A DNA stretch of 64,000 nucleotides from Anaerosporobacter mobilis DSM 15930 (GCF_900142955.1 NZ_FRCP01000019.1:62001-126000), one strand, 5' to 3'. Counted from the stretch's first letter, positions 26,850 through 36,820 are shown. Numbers and translations are program-made. The notes: generated from the letters alone by a model not told the origin.

Positions 26850-29726
26850 TTAAAGAATTTCTTTAAGTTCATCTAACTGTAATTCTTTCGTTGGTGCAAA
26901 AGAATCCGATAACATATAATTTACTACACTCTCTGCAAAGTGTTGTACTTCAATATGATCATAGATTTCATACAAACGGCTTGTACAAACCATAAGGTTA
27001 CCATTCTTAACATTAGCCTCGAATAATAGTCCTAATTTATGATTTCTCTCAATGTTATCAATCATCTGAACGATTGGACGATACTGGGCATTTGTCTCAT
27101 CAAGTATTGCCATATCCGCATGACTAACAATATGATACCATTGTGGCGTTGAATAGAATTCGCATGGGAATTGTTTTAGGGCATCATGCTCTTGATTATT
27201 AAGTAATCCCATAGTACCTACAGGTTCCGGCTTCTTCATCCATTCAGAAATTGATCGAAACATTGGGTAACACCAAAAGTCTGAGCAATAGAAACCTTCG
27301 ATGCTCTTTGTTACCTTGTTAGGAAGATATAAAACATTCGCTCCTTCTTCTAGCAAGGTAGAAGCTCGATCAAAGTCTCTTGTTATCCACACCTTCTTAC
27401 CATCTCGTTCAATACAGCTATCCTTTTCTAAGTCTTCTCTTGTAAGAACCGGATTACTAATTGCTGGATAACACCATAAATCGTAATCTTTATCTATACT
27501 CGTTCCTTCTGAGAACAGATGTAATTTCATCTTGGTTATAGTTTTAACTGTCGGCATAGTGAACATTACGGTTCCTAAATCCGCAAGTCCAGATACCTTG
27601 TTATCAACTTTAATGGCACCTTTTTCTATAACCTGATCTTCTGTGTGTACTTCCCATATAATCTCATCTGCTGTGAAGGCCTCATCTTTGAAGTAACTTA
27701 ACTTAATATCAAAGGTAACCATCTCTCTTGCTTGATATATATAAGTAGGAATTCTAGCTAACACTACTTCATCATTACAGTAACTTCTCCATTCCTTAGC
27801 AGTTACCATCCCCTTAGAATCCATGAATGCATCTAAGATACCAACAAGCGCCGTTCCTTGTCCTGAGAAATCTTGCAGATCAAGTAATTGAAATCCCGCC
27901 AGATTACCAGAAGCAAAGGCTGCCTCCAACTCTTCCTTATAACATGCAACTGCCAGTTTTCCTGTAGCTTCAAAATACTGGTTCGCTAAATCTCCCAAAC
28001 CTTTTTCTTCTAATCTCTCACGAAAGATTCCAAAGTTCTCAGCTTTTAACACCCCTGTATATTTGTCCATCTCTTTAAAATTAGGATACATCGCATATTG
28101 ACCGATCTCATGGGACACTACTGGTATATGGGAAACTAATTCTTCGCCTTCCTCATTCATCTCAACAGTCTTTGTTCCTGTTCCATATTGAATCTCTATT
28201 GTTTTCTTTGCACTACCTGTTTTGCTATCCTCCGTTTCCTTTGGAAGAATTACATCATCATAATCTTTACAAGTACCTGGCATAGTCATCTGTACATGAC
28301 CTAATGGTGCATCACACATACCATAAGAACCTCGGAATAGACGAGTCTTACTAAAACGTACCCCACTGAAGAAATCATCTTCAGGTATAATTACTGGTGC
28401 ATGTTGAAAGTTGTTCGATCCTTGCGTATAGAGTGGTCTTGGGTCACGTCTCTTATAATTGCGAATAATCTCGCCCATCTTCTCCTTACTACCCCAAAGT
28501 TCATTACCAAGAGACATCATAACGTAAGATGCATGGTTTCCATAGTTATCAAGCATACGTTCACCTTCGCGAATTAGATACTGTTGCTCTTCCTCATTAT
28601 GATTTTCGTAACTTTCATCTGTTAACGTTCCCCAGAATGGTAATTCTGGTTGCATATAGATTCCTAATAAATCAGCTGCTGTAAATGCTGCTTCTGGTGG
28701 ACAACAAGTATGATAACGATAGTGATTAATTCCATAACTTTTCGAAATCTTTAGTACACGAATCCACTCTTTTACTGTGGTTGGCGCTGCACCTGTTAAT
28801 GGGAAGATAAGACCATCATGCTTTCCTCTTAAGAATGTCTTAGTTCCATTGATCGTAAAGTGATATCCTTCTGACGAGAACTTACGTAGTCCAGTAAACA
28901 CTGTCATAACTTCCTGATTATCTACATCGGTAATTTCTAATTCATAACAAACAGGTGAAAACTCACTCCATAATTTAGCATCTTCTCCAATTATATAAGT
29001 AAGATCTACTACATTCTCACCCGGATTTACATTTATTGAATAAGATACTTCACTAACCTGATTACCTGATTGGATTGAATCGTTCTCATCAAGGTATTTC
29101 TCTACTGCTTTTATATGGAATGTACTCTTAGCAATGGTATTTGTCTCATTCTCAATTGTAGTATGTAGACGGAATGCCTTCGTCTCTACCTCAGAAAATA
29201 CTTGTACCTTTCGCACATAGATCTGATTATATACCTGTAATTCTAATCTGCCAGTAATACCATTCCAATTTGTTTGTGTATCTGGAGAAGTTAAATGCCC
29301 CCCTTTAGTCGGATAGTCGGTATTACTTACTAGTACAGTCAATGTAAAGGTTTCTTTCTCTATAAATTCTGTTAAATCATATGTATGAGGTGTCGATAAA
29401 CTATCCCCCTCACCAACATAGATTCCATCAATCCAAACTTTAGTCAAACGCGTTCTCTCTAAAAAAAGAACCATCTTCTTACCAAGATCAGCTGATGAGA
29501 TGGTAACTTCTTTAGAAAACCATGCAAAACCTTCAAAAGGATAAACTTGTGTTAAGCAACCCTCCTCACGGTTTAAGTTAATCTCCCCCTTCTTACTAAG
29601 CGCAGTTGTAGAAGGTAACTCAATCGTATCTTGTAAACTTGCTTGATATAGTGCTTTTTCTATACCAACCTTGTCTGTATCTAACTCAAAATTCCATAAT
29701 CCACTTAGATTATATTTCTTAATCAT
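26850..29726 (-). CDS. Family 2 glycoside hydrolase
   Basis: 958 residues from the ATG at 29726, chosen because GGAGG lies 7 nt before it but only 1 nt before the upstream ATG. The N-terminal jelly-roll sugar-binding domain (about 1-190, ending FTLTVLVSNTDYPTKGGH...) and an immunoglobulin-like domain precede a TIM barrel. The acid/base Glu is in MMSLGNELWG (about 400-410), and a likely nucleophile Glu is in VVSHEIGQY (about 560). The enzyme lacks a signal peptide, so it acts on imported oligosaccharides. Beta-galactosidase, beta-mannosidase and other activities occur in GH2; specificity is not decided here. Confidence 0.87.
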   Translation of the reverse strand: MIKKYNLSGLWNFELDTDKVGIEKALYQASLQDTIELPSTTALSKKGEINLNREEGCLTQVYPFEGFAWFSKEVTISSADLGKKMVLFLERTRLTKVWIDGIYVGEGDSLSTPHTYDLTEFIEKETFTLTVLVSNTDYPTKGGHLTSPDTQTNWNGITGRLELQVYNQIYVRKVQVFSEVETKAFRLHTTIENETNTIAKSTFHIKAVEKYLDENDSIQSGNQVSEVSYSINVNPGENVVDLTYIIGEDAKLWSEFSPVCYELEITDVDNQEVMTVFTGLRKFSSEGYHFTINGTKTFLRGKHDGLIFPLTGAAPTTVKEWIRVLKISKSYGINHYRYHTCCPPEAAFTAADLLGIYMQPELPFWGTLTDESYENHNEEEQQYLIREGERMLDNYGNHASYVMMSLGNELWGSKEKMGEIIRNYKRRDPRPLYTQGSNNFQHAPVIIPEDDFFSGVRFSKTRLFRGSYGMCDAPLGHVQMTMPGTCKDYDDVILPKETEDSKTGSAKKTIEIQYGTGTKTVEMNEEGEELVSHIPVVSHEIGQYAMYPNFKEMDKYTGVLKAENFGIFRERLEEKGLGDLANQYFEATGKLAVACYKEELEAAFASGNLAGFQLLDLQDFSGQGTALVGILDAFMDSKGMVTAKEWRSYCNDEVVLARIPTYIYQAREMVTFDIKLSYFKDEAFTADEIIWEVHTEDQVIEKGAIKVDNKVSGLADLGTVMFTMPTVKTITKMKLHLFSEGTSIDKDYDLWCYPAISNPVLTREDLEKDSCIERDGKKVWITRDFDRASTLLEEGANVLYLPNKVTKSIEGFYCSDFWCYPMFRSISEWMKKPEPVGTMGLLNNQEHDALKQFPCEFYSTPQWYHIVSHADMAILDETNAQYRPIVQMIDNIERNHKLGLLFEANVKNGNLMVCTSRLYEIYDHIEVQHFAESVVNYMLSDSFAPTKELQLDELKEIL

Positions 29727-29985
29727 ATCCATCCTCCGATTACTGTAGATTATCCGTAACTATTTAATACACCCCAAGAAGGACATAGTCCGAATCGTTG
29801 CAATATGCCTGATTGTATTATATCAAAGTTATTCTGTTGTGAGTACAATGGAAACTAGACCTTCGTCATGTACTTATTAGACTTTGTATTGCATCTAATT
29901 TATTACGGATATTTCACAATATTTAATAACAAGGCCTTCCTATCCCGAATAAGATACCATAGACAGAAATAAAAGGAGCGATTTT

Positions 29986-31020
29986 ATGTCTATTCTATAT
30001 GCTTCCTTACTAAACAATAATATTTTGTTAATTAATCTGGTAATTACAAGTAGTTGCCTAATAATTGTACTTTTAATACAGTATCTCACAAAGAAAGCAC
30101 GTATGTATTCCACCTTGCCAATAAAAGAATCTCTAGAATCTAAAGCTACCACTGAAAAAGAGCTTCCAAGTGTAGGAATGCAAACAATTATTCAGCAAAT
30201 CCCTTTCGACTTAGAAGTGTATGGTCTTATATATAATATGAAGTACGATTTCTTCACCAATACGAATTCTTGTAAGAAAAGAATCTTTGGTGCTTGTAGA
30301 TTATATGATGAATCTGCCGCTCCACTTGGTGTAATTATTGATATTGAGAATATATATTTTGACTATAACAATAAGCATTGGCTAATTCAACTACAAAAGG
30401 GACAATACGGTTTAGCTAGTGGAGGGGAAATTAGCGTATATCAAACTACTTTAGATTCTATCTTCATATCAGGATATTTTCATGGAAGTTTCTATGAGTG
30501 CAATACAGATGAAGACCCTTTATTAGTATCGTATTCTATTATGAATAGAAATGACGTTTTCCTAACAAGAAAAAGTAGTTCCTGGTGTGTGAACAGTTAT
30601 CGTTTAGGAAGTTTTTCAGAACCCGAGGATCTTACCATGCACATTCGTATCACATTTCCTACATTAGGTATGTGCCAAGCATTCTATGATGCATTAATTG
30701 AACTCGGTTATGAAGCTGAGGCGATTACAACACGTCACAATACAATCTACTTTATCTTCGATGAACCAAAATCACCACAACCACTCACTCGTAACATCTT
30801 GACAACGTATATCATGCAAAAAAATAACTTTTCGTATATAACTGCCTATGATTACATCACACAGGATTATTCGGAAACCTTCTCAAAATTAGCTTATCTA
30901 AAAAATTATTTTCCCGAGATGTATCAGGAGATCATAAAGATAGGGCAACCTGCAGAGATGTATGATGATTACACACAGATTGCCAACTATCTAAGTCATA
31001 CTAAAGAGGGCAATTCTTGA
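29986..31020 (+). CDS. DUF4474 domain protein with N-terminal membrane anchor
   Basis: 344 residues. One hydrophobic segment at about 13-33, then a soluble region. Residues about 80-200 resemble DUF4474: a FDYNNKHWLIQLQKGQYGLASGGEISVYQ stretch is diagnostic. A further globular part follows with no named motif. AAAAGGAGCG precedes the ATG at proper distance. Divergent from the GH2 gene and convergent with the amidohydrolase, whose stop is only a few bases away. Function unknown. Confidence 0.75.
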   Translation: MSILYASLLNNNILLINLVITSSCLIIVLLIQYLTKKARMYSTLPIKESLESKATTEKELPSVGMQTIIQQIPFDLEVYGLIYNMKYDFFTNTNSCKKRIFGACRLYDESAAPLGVIIDIENIYFDYNNKHWLIQLQKGQYGLASGGEISVYQTTLDSIFISGYFHGSFYECNTDEDPLLVSYSIMNRNDVFLTRKSSSWCVNSYRLGSFSEPEDLTMHIRITFPTLGMCQAFYDALIELGYEAEAITTRHNTIYFIFDEPKSPQPLTRNILTTYIMQKNNFSYITAYDYITQDYSETFSKLAYLKNYFPEMYQEIIKIGQPAEMYDDYTQIANYLSHTKEGNS

Positions 31021-31024
31021 TTGA

Positions 31025-32218
31025 TTACCTAGGTGCTCCCATTGGATTTTCATCTATACTTGAATCATATACCACAACTCCATTAATTATAGTATATAAA
31101 GTTTTGGTGAACACCTCCATCGGATTTCCATCAAATATAGCTATATCTGCATCTTTACCTACTTCAATGCTGCCAAGTCGGTCATCTACACGACAGATTT
31201 CGGCAGCATTAATAGTAATTGCCTTTAAACCTTCTTTCAGATCAAGACCTGCGCGCACAGCCAAACCAGTACAAATTGGAAGTGCTTCAATCCTTGTTAC
31301 GGGATGATCCGTGGTAATAGATACTAATACCCCCTCCTTATTCAAAATTCCTGCTGTCCGGAATGTAAGGTTTTGTACTTCTATCTTATCTCTTGAAACT
31401 AAAGAAGGGCCTACAATTGCAGGATACCCTGATTCTACTATCTGTTTTGCTACTAGATGTCCTTCACTACAATGGTCAAGTGTAAGATCTAAATCAAATT
31501 CTTTGGCTATCCTAATCGCTGTCATTATATCATCCGTTCGATGGACGTGTGCCTTGAGAGGTATCTTCTTTTCAAACACTGGTATCCAACATTCATAATG
31601 ATAATCTTCTTCAAATTCCTCGTTGCTATTCTTTGCTCTTTTCTTTCTATCTATATATTGCTTTGCTTTACACAATTCTTCACGAAGCATTGCTCCAATC
31701 GCCATTCTTGTCTGCGGCGATTTTCCTTGATCACTATAGTTCTTCTTCGGATTCTCTCCAAATGATATTTTCATAGCAGCAGGATTTTTAACTATTGTTT
31801 CATCAATTACTCTTCCATATGTCTTCATCACTAAAAATTGCCCACCCACTACATTCGAACTACCGGGTCCTACCATTACTGCCGTTATCCCCGCATGAAC
31901 AGCTTCCGCAAAAGCTGCATCCATAGGATTAATCGCATCAATTGCACGCAAATATGGTGTAATTGGATTGCAAGTTTCATTGCTATCATCTCCCTCGAAG
32001 CCTTTCTTCTCTTCCGTGATACCAATATGACAATGGGATTCGATTATTCCCGGCATAACCCAATTACCTTTTGCATCAATAACTTGTAATTCTCCATCAT
32101 CTTCAACTTTGATTGCTTTTCCTATATCTTTAATCTTACCTTGATTGATAAGTACACAACCATTCTCCAAGATTACTCCTGCCATTGTCATAATTTTTCC
32201 GTTTTTTATAAGCAACAT
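31025..32218 (-). CDS. Amidohydrolase family protein
   Basis: 397 residues from the ATG at 32218 (MLLIKNGKIMTMAG), chosen for the AAGGAGC site 7 nt upstream; the frame continues to 32299 without one. The metal site begins with PGIIESHCHIGI (HxH near residue 66), with later His in LKAHVHR and LTLDHCSEGH and Asp in SITTDHPVTR. It resembles cytosolic imidazolonepropionase-like amidohydrolases of Clostridia. Substrate unknown. The gene ends 4 bp from the convergent DUF4474 gene, so the transcripts may overlap. Confidence 0.87.
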   Translation of the reverse strand: MLLIKNGKIMTMAGVILENGCVLINQGKIKDIGKAIKVEDDGELQVIDAKGNWVMPGIIESHCHIGITEEKKGFEGDDSNETCNPITPYLRAIDAINPMDAAFAEAVHAGITAVMVGPGSSNVVGGQFLVMKTYGRVIDETIVKNPAAMKISFGENPKKNYSDQGKSPQTRMAIGAMLREELCKAKQYIDRKKRAKNSNEEFEEDYHYECWIPVFEKKIPLKAHVHRTDDIMTAIRIAKEFDLDLTLDHCSEGHLVAKQIVESGYPAIVGPSLVSRDKIEVQNLTFRTAGILNKEGVLVSITTDHPVTRIEALPICTGLAVRAGLDLKEGLKAITINAAEICRVDDRLGSIEVGKDADIAIFDGNPMEVFTKTLYTIINGVVVYDSSIDENPMGAPR

Positions 32219-32448
32219 AAATATTGCTCCTTCCTTAATCTGAACAAAGAGATTTCCAAGGATAGTATTTCCTTGGTTTGCTAGATTATACCCAATCACT
32301 TGGATTAATGAATGATATACGAAATTATGGTAATACTACTAAAGTATTTTTCTGTAGAAATACTATGGTTGAGAGAATGTTATTGCGAAATTCTTCCCCA
32401 GATCAACATTACAAAGAGTTTTGCAAACACCAATAATATAATTTAAAG
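32219..32448. other. Divergent promoter region, amidohydrolase / ferredoxin
   Basis: Includes AGTATTT/AAATACT hairpin near 32342-32363 and a plus-strand TATAAT at 32437-32442, which would put the ferredoxin transcript start near 32449, directly at the Shine-Dalgarno sequence. No gene seen. Confidence 0.45.
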
Positions 32449-32449
32449 A

Positions 32450-32532
32450 AAGGAGCCATGTACACTGCTCTCTTTCAACCTATCTATTAGAGCAGTATCG
32501 CAGGTAAACTTGCGATATACATGGATATCAAT
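32450..32532 (+). promoter_or_regulatory. Three-way-junction leader between ribosome site and ferredoxin start
   Basis: AAAGGAG ends at 32455. Then P1 CCATGTA (32456-32462) pairs with TACATGG (32518-32524). Inside, P2 ACTGCTCT (32464-32471) pairs with AGAGCAGT (32489-32496), and P3 ATCGCAGG (32497-32504) pairs with CTTGCGAT (32509-32516) with one G-U and a TAAA loop. Junction linkers are 1, 0 and 1 nt. Folding would bring the ribosome site to within about 8 nt of the ATG at 32533. Confidence 0.65.
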
Positions 32533-32724
32533 ATGAAAGCAACAGTAGATCAAGACGGATGCATTAGCTGCGGAGTATGCGTTAGTGTATGTCCTGAAGT
32601 ATTCTCATTCAATGATAATGATGTTTCGGAAGCTATTGAAGGTGATATTCCTGAAGAATGCATTGAAGCTGCTAAGGAATCCCGTGATAGTTGTCCTGTT
32701 AGTGTAATATCTATTACAGACTAA
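32533..32724 (+). CDS. Single-cluster [4Fe-4S] ferredoxin
   Basis: 63 residues from MKATVDQDGC. Cysteines in CISCGVCVSVCPEVF and the distant DSCPVSVI give the C-x2-C-x2-C ... C-P ligand set of one [4Fe-4S] cluster, with acidic residues in between. It is a small soluble electron carrier. The ATG at 32521 is possible (adds MDIN) but lies inside a stem and has no ribosome site, so the ATG at 32533 is preferred. The frame upstream is closed by TAG at 32488-32490. Followed by a strong terminator. Confidence 0.92.
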   Translation: MKATVDQDGCISCGVCVSVCPEVFSFNDNDVSEAIEGDIPEECIEAAKESRDSCPVSVISITD

Positions 32725-32743
32725 TATATCAATTGATTATCAA

Positions 32744-32806
32744 TAAAAAAAACAATTTTCTTTCACTGCTAGTTAACTAACAGTGACATGAAAATTGTTT
32801 TTTTAT
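32744..32806. terminator. Bidirectional terminator, ferredoxin / gerB-like gene
   Basis: AACAATTTTC (32751-32760) pairs with GAAAATTGTT (32790-32799), with inner CACTG/CAGTG; A8 on the left and T7 on the right make it functional in both directions. Confidence 0.85.
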
Positions 32807-32840
32807 ATTTCTCTTATGATAATCTTTTCTAATTAAATAC

Positions 32841-33974
32841 TCATTGTTTTGACTTTACTTCCACTCTTTGCATCCTGGTACTAGTAACTCCGATTTTACT
32901 ATAATGCACAATTATTAATGCAAAAGGTATTACATATTGCATGATAAGATTCCATTTTACTAAAATAGTATTGTATAAGTATTCAACATCAAACTGTGTT
33001 CTACAAAGTACTAATGCTAAATAATAGATGAACACTGCAAAAGGAATATATAAGAACTTCATCTTTCTTACCGAACATGCCCATTTAATGCAACGCATTG
33101 AAATACTAGCATAGAGACAGATTCCTAAGAAATCGGATAAAAACATAATAATGATTAATATTGCCTCGAAATGTTCTAGAATATTCAACACCGATATTCC
33201 TTTCATAGCTACATAAAAAGGTGTCGATATCATAGCTGACGCATTATTTCCTACAAGACTAAAAGTTACAACTGTAACAAGAATTAGCAAAACAAGAAAA
33301 AGCGCAATCGTCGCTATTAGAAAACGCGCAATCAGTTTACCACTTTTGCTATGATCTTTTACACTATCTCCATAGATTAATATCAAGAACAAATTACCCG
33401 CTGCTGCGATTATATAACCTGCTTGTCCACATAATTCTGAAAACGTTAACGTATTAGCAACCTTAATATAATCTAATCTAATGTTTGGTATTGCACTTAG
33501 TATATAGATAAACAGAATAATTAACATCGGTACAAGTACAAATTCCGCAAATCGAAAGATTGTTTTTATCCCACGTAAGAAAGCATAGAGAACTAATATC
33601 ATCATTGTGACAAAGAATACTTGTTCACGTGTATTGGACATAATGGAGGATTGAAGATTTAACGTATATTGCCACACCTTTGTGCTTAATACAACAAATG
33701 ACCAAATACCATAGAAAGCAATTAATACTTTTGCAACTGCACGTCCAAAAAGTTCTACTAGTATCTCATAGAAATTATAGTGCGGATAGGCTTTCATGAA
33801 GACTACAATCAATAATGCCAATGGTATTAGCGCGACAAGAGAAAGTATTACACTAATACCTGCGCTGCTACTATTACCCACTGCTAAATCTGCCGGTATT
33901 AGTGTCAGAATAGGTGTTATCGAAATCGCTAAGAACATATAAAATAACTGCCTGAATGTAATAACTTTTTTCAT
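32841..33974 (-). CDS. Spore germination permease, GerB (GerAB) family
   Basis: 377 residues with about ten membrane segments of the APC superfamily, beginning ITFRQLFYMFLAISITPILTLIPAD. GerB subunits form the germinant-binding membrane core of Ger receptors in the spore inner membrane. The ATG at 33974 overlaps the TGA of the preceding small gene in an ATGA junction. Last gene of the four-gene ger unit. The germinant recognised cannot be read from sequence. Confidence 0.92.
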   Translation of the reverse strand: MKKVITFRQLFYMFLAISITPILTLIPADLAVGNSSSAGISVILSLVALIPLALLIVVFMKAYPHYNFYEILVELFGRAVAKVLIAFYGIWSFVVLSTKVWQYTLNLQSSIMSNTREQVFFVTMMILVLYAFLRGIKTIFRFAEFVLVPMLIILFIYILSAIPNIRLDYIKVANTLTFSELCGQAGYIIAAAGNLFLILIYGDSVKDHSKSGKLIARFLIATIALFLVLLILVTVVTFSLVGNNASAMISTPFYVAMKGISVLNILEHFEAILIIIMFLSDFLGICLYASISMRCIKWACSVRKMKFLYIPFAVFIYYLALVLCRTQFDVEYLYNTILVKWNLIMQYVIPFALIIVHYSKIGVTSTRMQRVEVKSKQ

Positions 33975-34183
33975 AGACACGACCTACCTTCTACTATCCT
34001 GTGGGATAATGTATAAGATTCCATAACACTATTACCATAAGGATTCCCGGTGTAATAGATGCCTAGAGCAATTGCTGCTAAACTGAAAACTAAGAACAGG
34101 TATAATTTCTTCTTATCGTTTACTAACTCTTTTCCTTTCCTTATTAAAGCAGCAATGATTATAATAACAAATATATATAACAT
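33971..34183 (-). CDS. Small two-helix membrane protein in the ger operon (possible D subunit)
   Basis: 70 residues from the ATG at 34183, with GGAGG 5 nt upstream. Two hydrophobic segments (about 2-17 and 28-45) are separated by the basic RKGKELVNDKKK loop. It starts 2 nt after the gerC stop and its own stop overlaps the gerB start. Small two-helix D subunits are known in some Bacillus Ger operons; this one has similar size, topology and location, but sequence similarity was not tested. Confidence 0.7.
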   Translation of the reverse strand: MLYIFVIIIIAALIRKGKELVNDKKKLYLFLVFSLAAIALGIYYTGNPYGNSVMESYTLSHRIVEGRSCL

Positions 34184-34185
34184 CT

Positions 34186-35283
34186 CTACCTCCACTCCTC
34201 TAACACACTTGACTTGGTTACTCTCGATTCAATTGTGTAATCAAACTTTGTAAACTGAAGAAAATCACCTTTGTGATTGCGTAGAGCATTCCATATTGTA
34301 GTATTATTTTCAAGAATATCACTTAGATGAAACATATCAACATTAATTGTTTGAGAGGCAGATACTGCTTGCTCAAGCAGCTTAATCATATACAGCGTTT
34401 GTTCTTCTTTGATCTTCTCCCTTATCTCGTTATTCATCACTTGATTTGGATAAGATATACTACGTAGTACACTATCAAATCTTAATTGGACATTAATATG
34501 AATACTATTTGATTGTAGACTTGGTGTCAAAACAGTTTTCACATTGTGAAGAGTCAATCCACTACCGCTTGGGAGGTAGATCGGACAACTCTTAACAATC
34601 CCTTTCAACAAATCAACTCCTAAGGAGGTGTCCTCGTCTAGATAAGCAACTAACTTATTATCATAGAACGCAGCATACCCACTCATTCCAAGCTTTTTAT
34701 CTTCATAATTAATATATGGTATAACTGTACTTGATTTTCCGCCTTCAATCCCCTCAAATATCCATAAAACTGTATTCTCATTCCTAGTAATAGAATCCAA
34801 ACGTTTTGAAACCATGGTCTTTAAATCATCTTGAATCATTTCTTTTTCTTCTTTGGCATCTTTAATTATAGTCGCTGCATCTTCTTCCTTAATAACATAC
34901 ATCAAAGCATTTATTTTAATTGTCTCGTCTGAAATCAAGAACCGAACAGTCTCATCTATTCCATGTTCCGCAAGCCCCTGACCAATTAGAAAAAAGTTGG
35001 TAAACGCGTAAGAAAGATCTTTCTTATTCTCTTTTTTAAGTTGTTCAAACGCCTCAAAAAGGGTATCTCCTTTTGCTTCAATTGTCTCTAGGTCTTCGTT
35101 AATAGTCTCCGAACCACCAATCCCATATAAGGCTGAGATGCTATACTGATTATCAATAAAATCAATTCCCAAAACCCTAATCATATCAATCTCATTAATT
35201 TCTTTTTTATTAAAATCTTTAGAACAGCCGCCCATTGCAAAGCAAAGCAATAGGAGGCCTATTCCTAATATAATCTTTTTCAT
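34186..35283 (-). CDS. Spore germination lipoprotein, GerC (GerAC) family
   Basis: 365 residues from the ATG at 35283, which AGGAGG precedes at 6 nt. A lipoprotein signal is clear (KKIILGIGLLLLCFAMGGC, lipid-anchored Cys near residue 20). The typical Ger(x)C opening NEIDMIRVLGIDF follows. GerC anchors to the outer face of the spore inner membrane and completes the receptor. Nine bases separate it from the upstream gerA-type gene. Confidence 0.93.
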   Translation of the reverse strand: MKKIILGIGLLLLCFAMGGCSKDFNKKEINEIDMIRVLGIDFIDNQYSISALYGIGGSETINEDLETIEAKGDTLFEAFEQLKKENKKDLSYAFTNFFLIGQGLAEHGIDETVRFLISDETIKINALMYVIKEEDAATIIKDAKEEKEMIQDDLKTMVSKRLDSITRNENTVLWIFEGIEGGKSSTVIPYINYEDKKLGMSGYAAFYDNKLVAYLDEDTSLGVDLLKGIVKSCPIYLPSGSGLTLHNVKTVLTPSLQSNSIHINVQLRFDSVLRSISYPNQVMNNEIREKIKEEQTLYMIKLLEQAVSASQTINVDMFHLSDILENNTTIWNALRNHKGDFLQFTKFDYTIESRVTKSSVLEEWR

Positions 35284-35292
35284 AGGCACCTC

Positions 35293-36747
35293 CTACTTTT
35301 GCTTTCTATGGTTATCCCTTGCAATTCCTTCAGGTCGATATTTGAAGTAACGTACAGGAAAACGGAATAACGTATCTTTATGAGTTTTATGCTCTGCATC
35401 AACGAATGGTGATAGATAAGCAACTCCATAATTATCCAAACTGCATAAATGGATAATTATTAAGGTAATACCAATAACTATACCGAAAAACCCAAAGAAT
35501 GTTGCTAATAATGCGATACCAAATCGTAGAACACGTACTGCGTTAGCTAAATCCTGATTTGGCAACGTAAAACCTGCTATTCCAGTGAACGCAATTACGA
35601 TTACAACAGCAGGTGATATCAGGTTAGCCGATACTGCTGCTTGGCCTACTACCAAACCACCTACAATAGACATAGCTTGACCTACTGTTTTTGGCAATCG
35701 TAAGCCTGCTTCAATTATAATTTCGAATGATAATAACAAACCAAATACTTCAACTGCCGAAGAAAACGGTACATTTACCTTAGCATTCTGTATCGAAAGT
35801 GCTTGCTCTATCGGTAACATCTGGTGTTGAAAAGTCGTTATTGCAATATATAGCCCTGGCAATATTATTGTCAGAATAAACGCCAGATATCTTATGGTAC
35901 GTAAACAGCTACCTATTACAAAATTCTCAGCATAATCCTCTGGAGATTGCATTAAAATCGGAAATTGGCATGGTAAGATATATACAAAAGGCATGCCATC
36001 TATAATTAAAGCAACACGTCCGTCCGTTAAATTAGAAGAACAACGATCTGGCCTTTGTGTGTACATAACTTGTGGAAAGATGCTACTACGATTACTCGAT
36101 ATGAATTCCTCTATAAATGCAGGGGTAGGGGTGTTATCAATGTCAATCTTCTTAATAGCCTTCTTAAGTTGCTCTACATTCTCCATATCTACAATATTAC
36201 TTAGATAAGCAATTGCAATATCTGCTCGGTTCACTCGTCCTACCGTCATCTGCTCAATAACCAGATATCTAGAACGAATTCTTCTCCTTATTAATGCTGT
36301 ATTCGTACGAAGTACTTCAATGAAGCAATCCTTTGCTCCTTTCATTACCCCTTCATCAGAAGGTTCCGATACCGACCTCTTATCAAAACCTCTTACATCA
36401 AAGAGGATAGCATCATGCAACTCATCAAATATCAAACCAGCCATTCCACTCATTACGCCTTGGATTAGCTGATCCATATCTTTTACTTTAGAAGCAAATC
36501 CGTGATATGCCATTCCGGTAAACAAAGCATCATACAGTTCTTGCTGGTTTTTACATTCTCTTACTGCAGTATTATCTGCAAATGGTCGTAGAATTGCTTG
36601 GTCAAAAACAGCACTATTTACTAACCCGTCTACACAAAAAATATGCATAGGAACTTTATATTTAGCGGTTTTTATTTCACGAACTAATACATCTCCACTT
36701 TTAGTGAATAAATTCTTTAAGTATTGCGATTCAATTAATTGTTGCAA
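35293..36747 (-). CDS. Spore germination protein, GerA (GerAA) family
   Basis: About 484 residues. A large N-terminal cytoplasmic domain (to about 280) with VNRADIAIAYLSNIVDMENVEQLKKAIKKIDIDNTPTPAFIEEFI, then about five to six membrane segments. Start set at TTG 36747 because AAAGGGAG is 7 nt before it but only 1 nt before the ATG at 36753; both remain possible. First gene of the ger unit A-C-small-B. Detects germinants together with B and C in spores. Confidence 0.92.
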   Translation of the reverse strand: MQQLIESQYLKNLFTKSGDVLVREIKTAKYKVPMHIFCVDGLVNSAVFDQAILRPFADNTAVRECKNQQELYDALFTGMAYHGFASKVKDMDQLIQGVMSGMAGLIFDELHDAILFDVRGFDKRSVSEPSDEGVMKGAKDCFIEVLRTNTALIRRRIRSRYLVIEQMTVGRVNRADIAIAYLSNIVDMENVEQLKKAIKKIDIDNTPTPAFIEEFISSNRSSIFPQVMYTQRPDRCSSNLTDGRVALIIDGMPFVYILPCQFPILMQSPEDYAENFVIGSCLRTIRYLAFILTIILPGLYIAITTFQHQMLPIEQALSIQNAKVNVPFSSAVEVFGLLLSFEIIIEAGLRLPKTVGQAMSIVGGLVVGQAAVSANLISPAVVIVIAFTGIAGFTLPNQDLANAVRVLRFGIALLATFFGFFGIVIGITLIIIHLCSLDNYGVAYLSPFVDAEHKTHKDTLFRFPVRYFKYRPEGIARDNHRKQK

Positions 36748-36820
36748 AACCATTCTCCCTTTCGAATGAATAATAAATAGTAATATATATAACATTCATT
36801 CTTCCAGAAAGCATGTAATT

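Noticed and set aside
32458..32490. Ten-codon leader peptide, or read-through of TAG into ferredoxin
   Set aside because: The ribosome site is only 2 nt from this ATG and the ATG is inside the closing stem; no sign of UAG recoding genes in the window. The structured-spacer explanation fits better.
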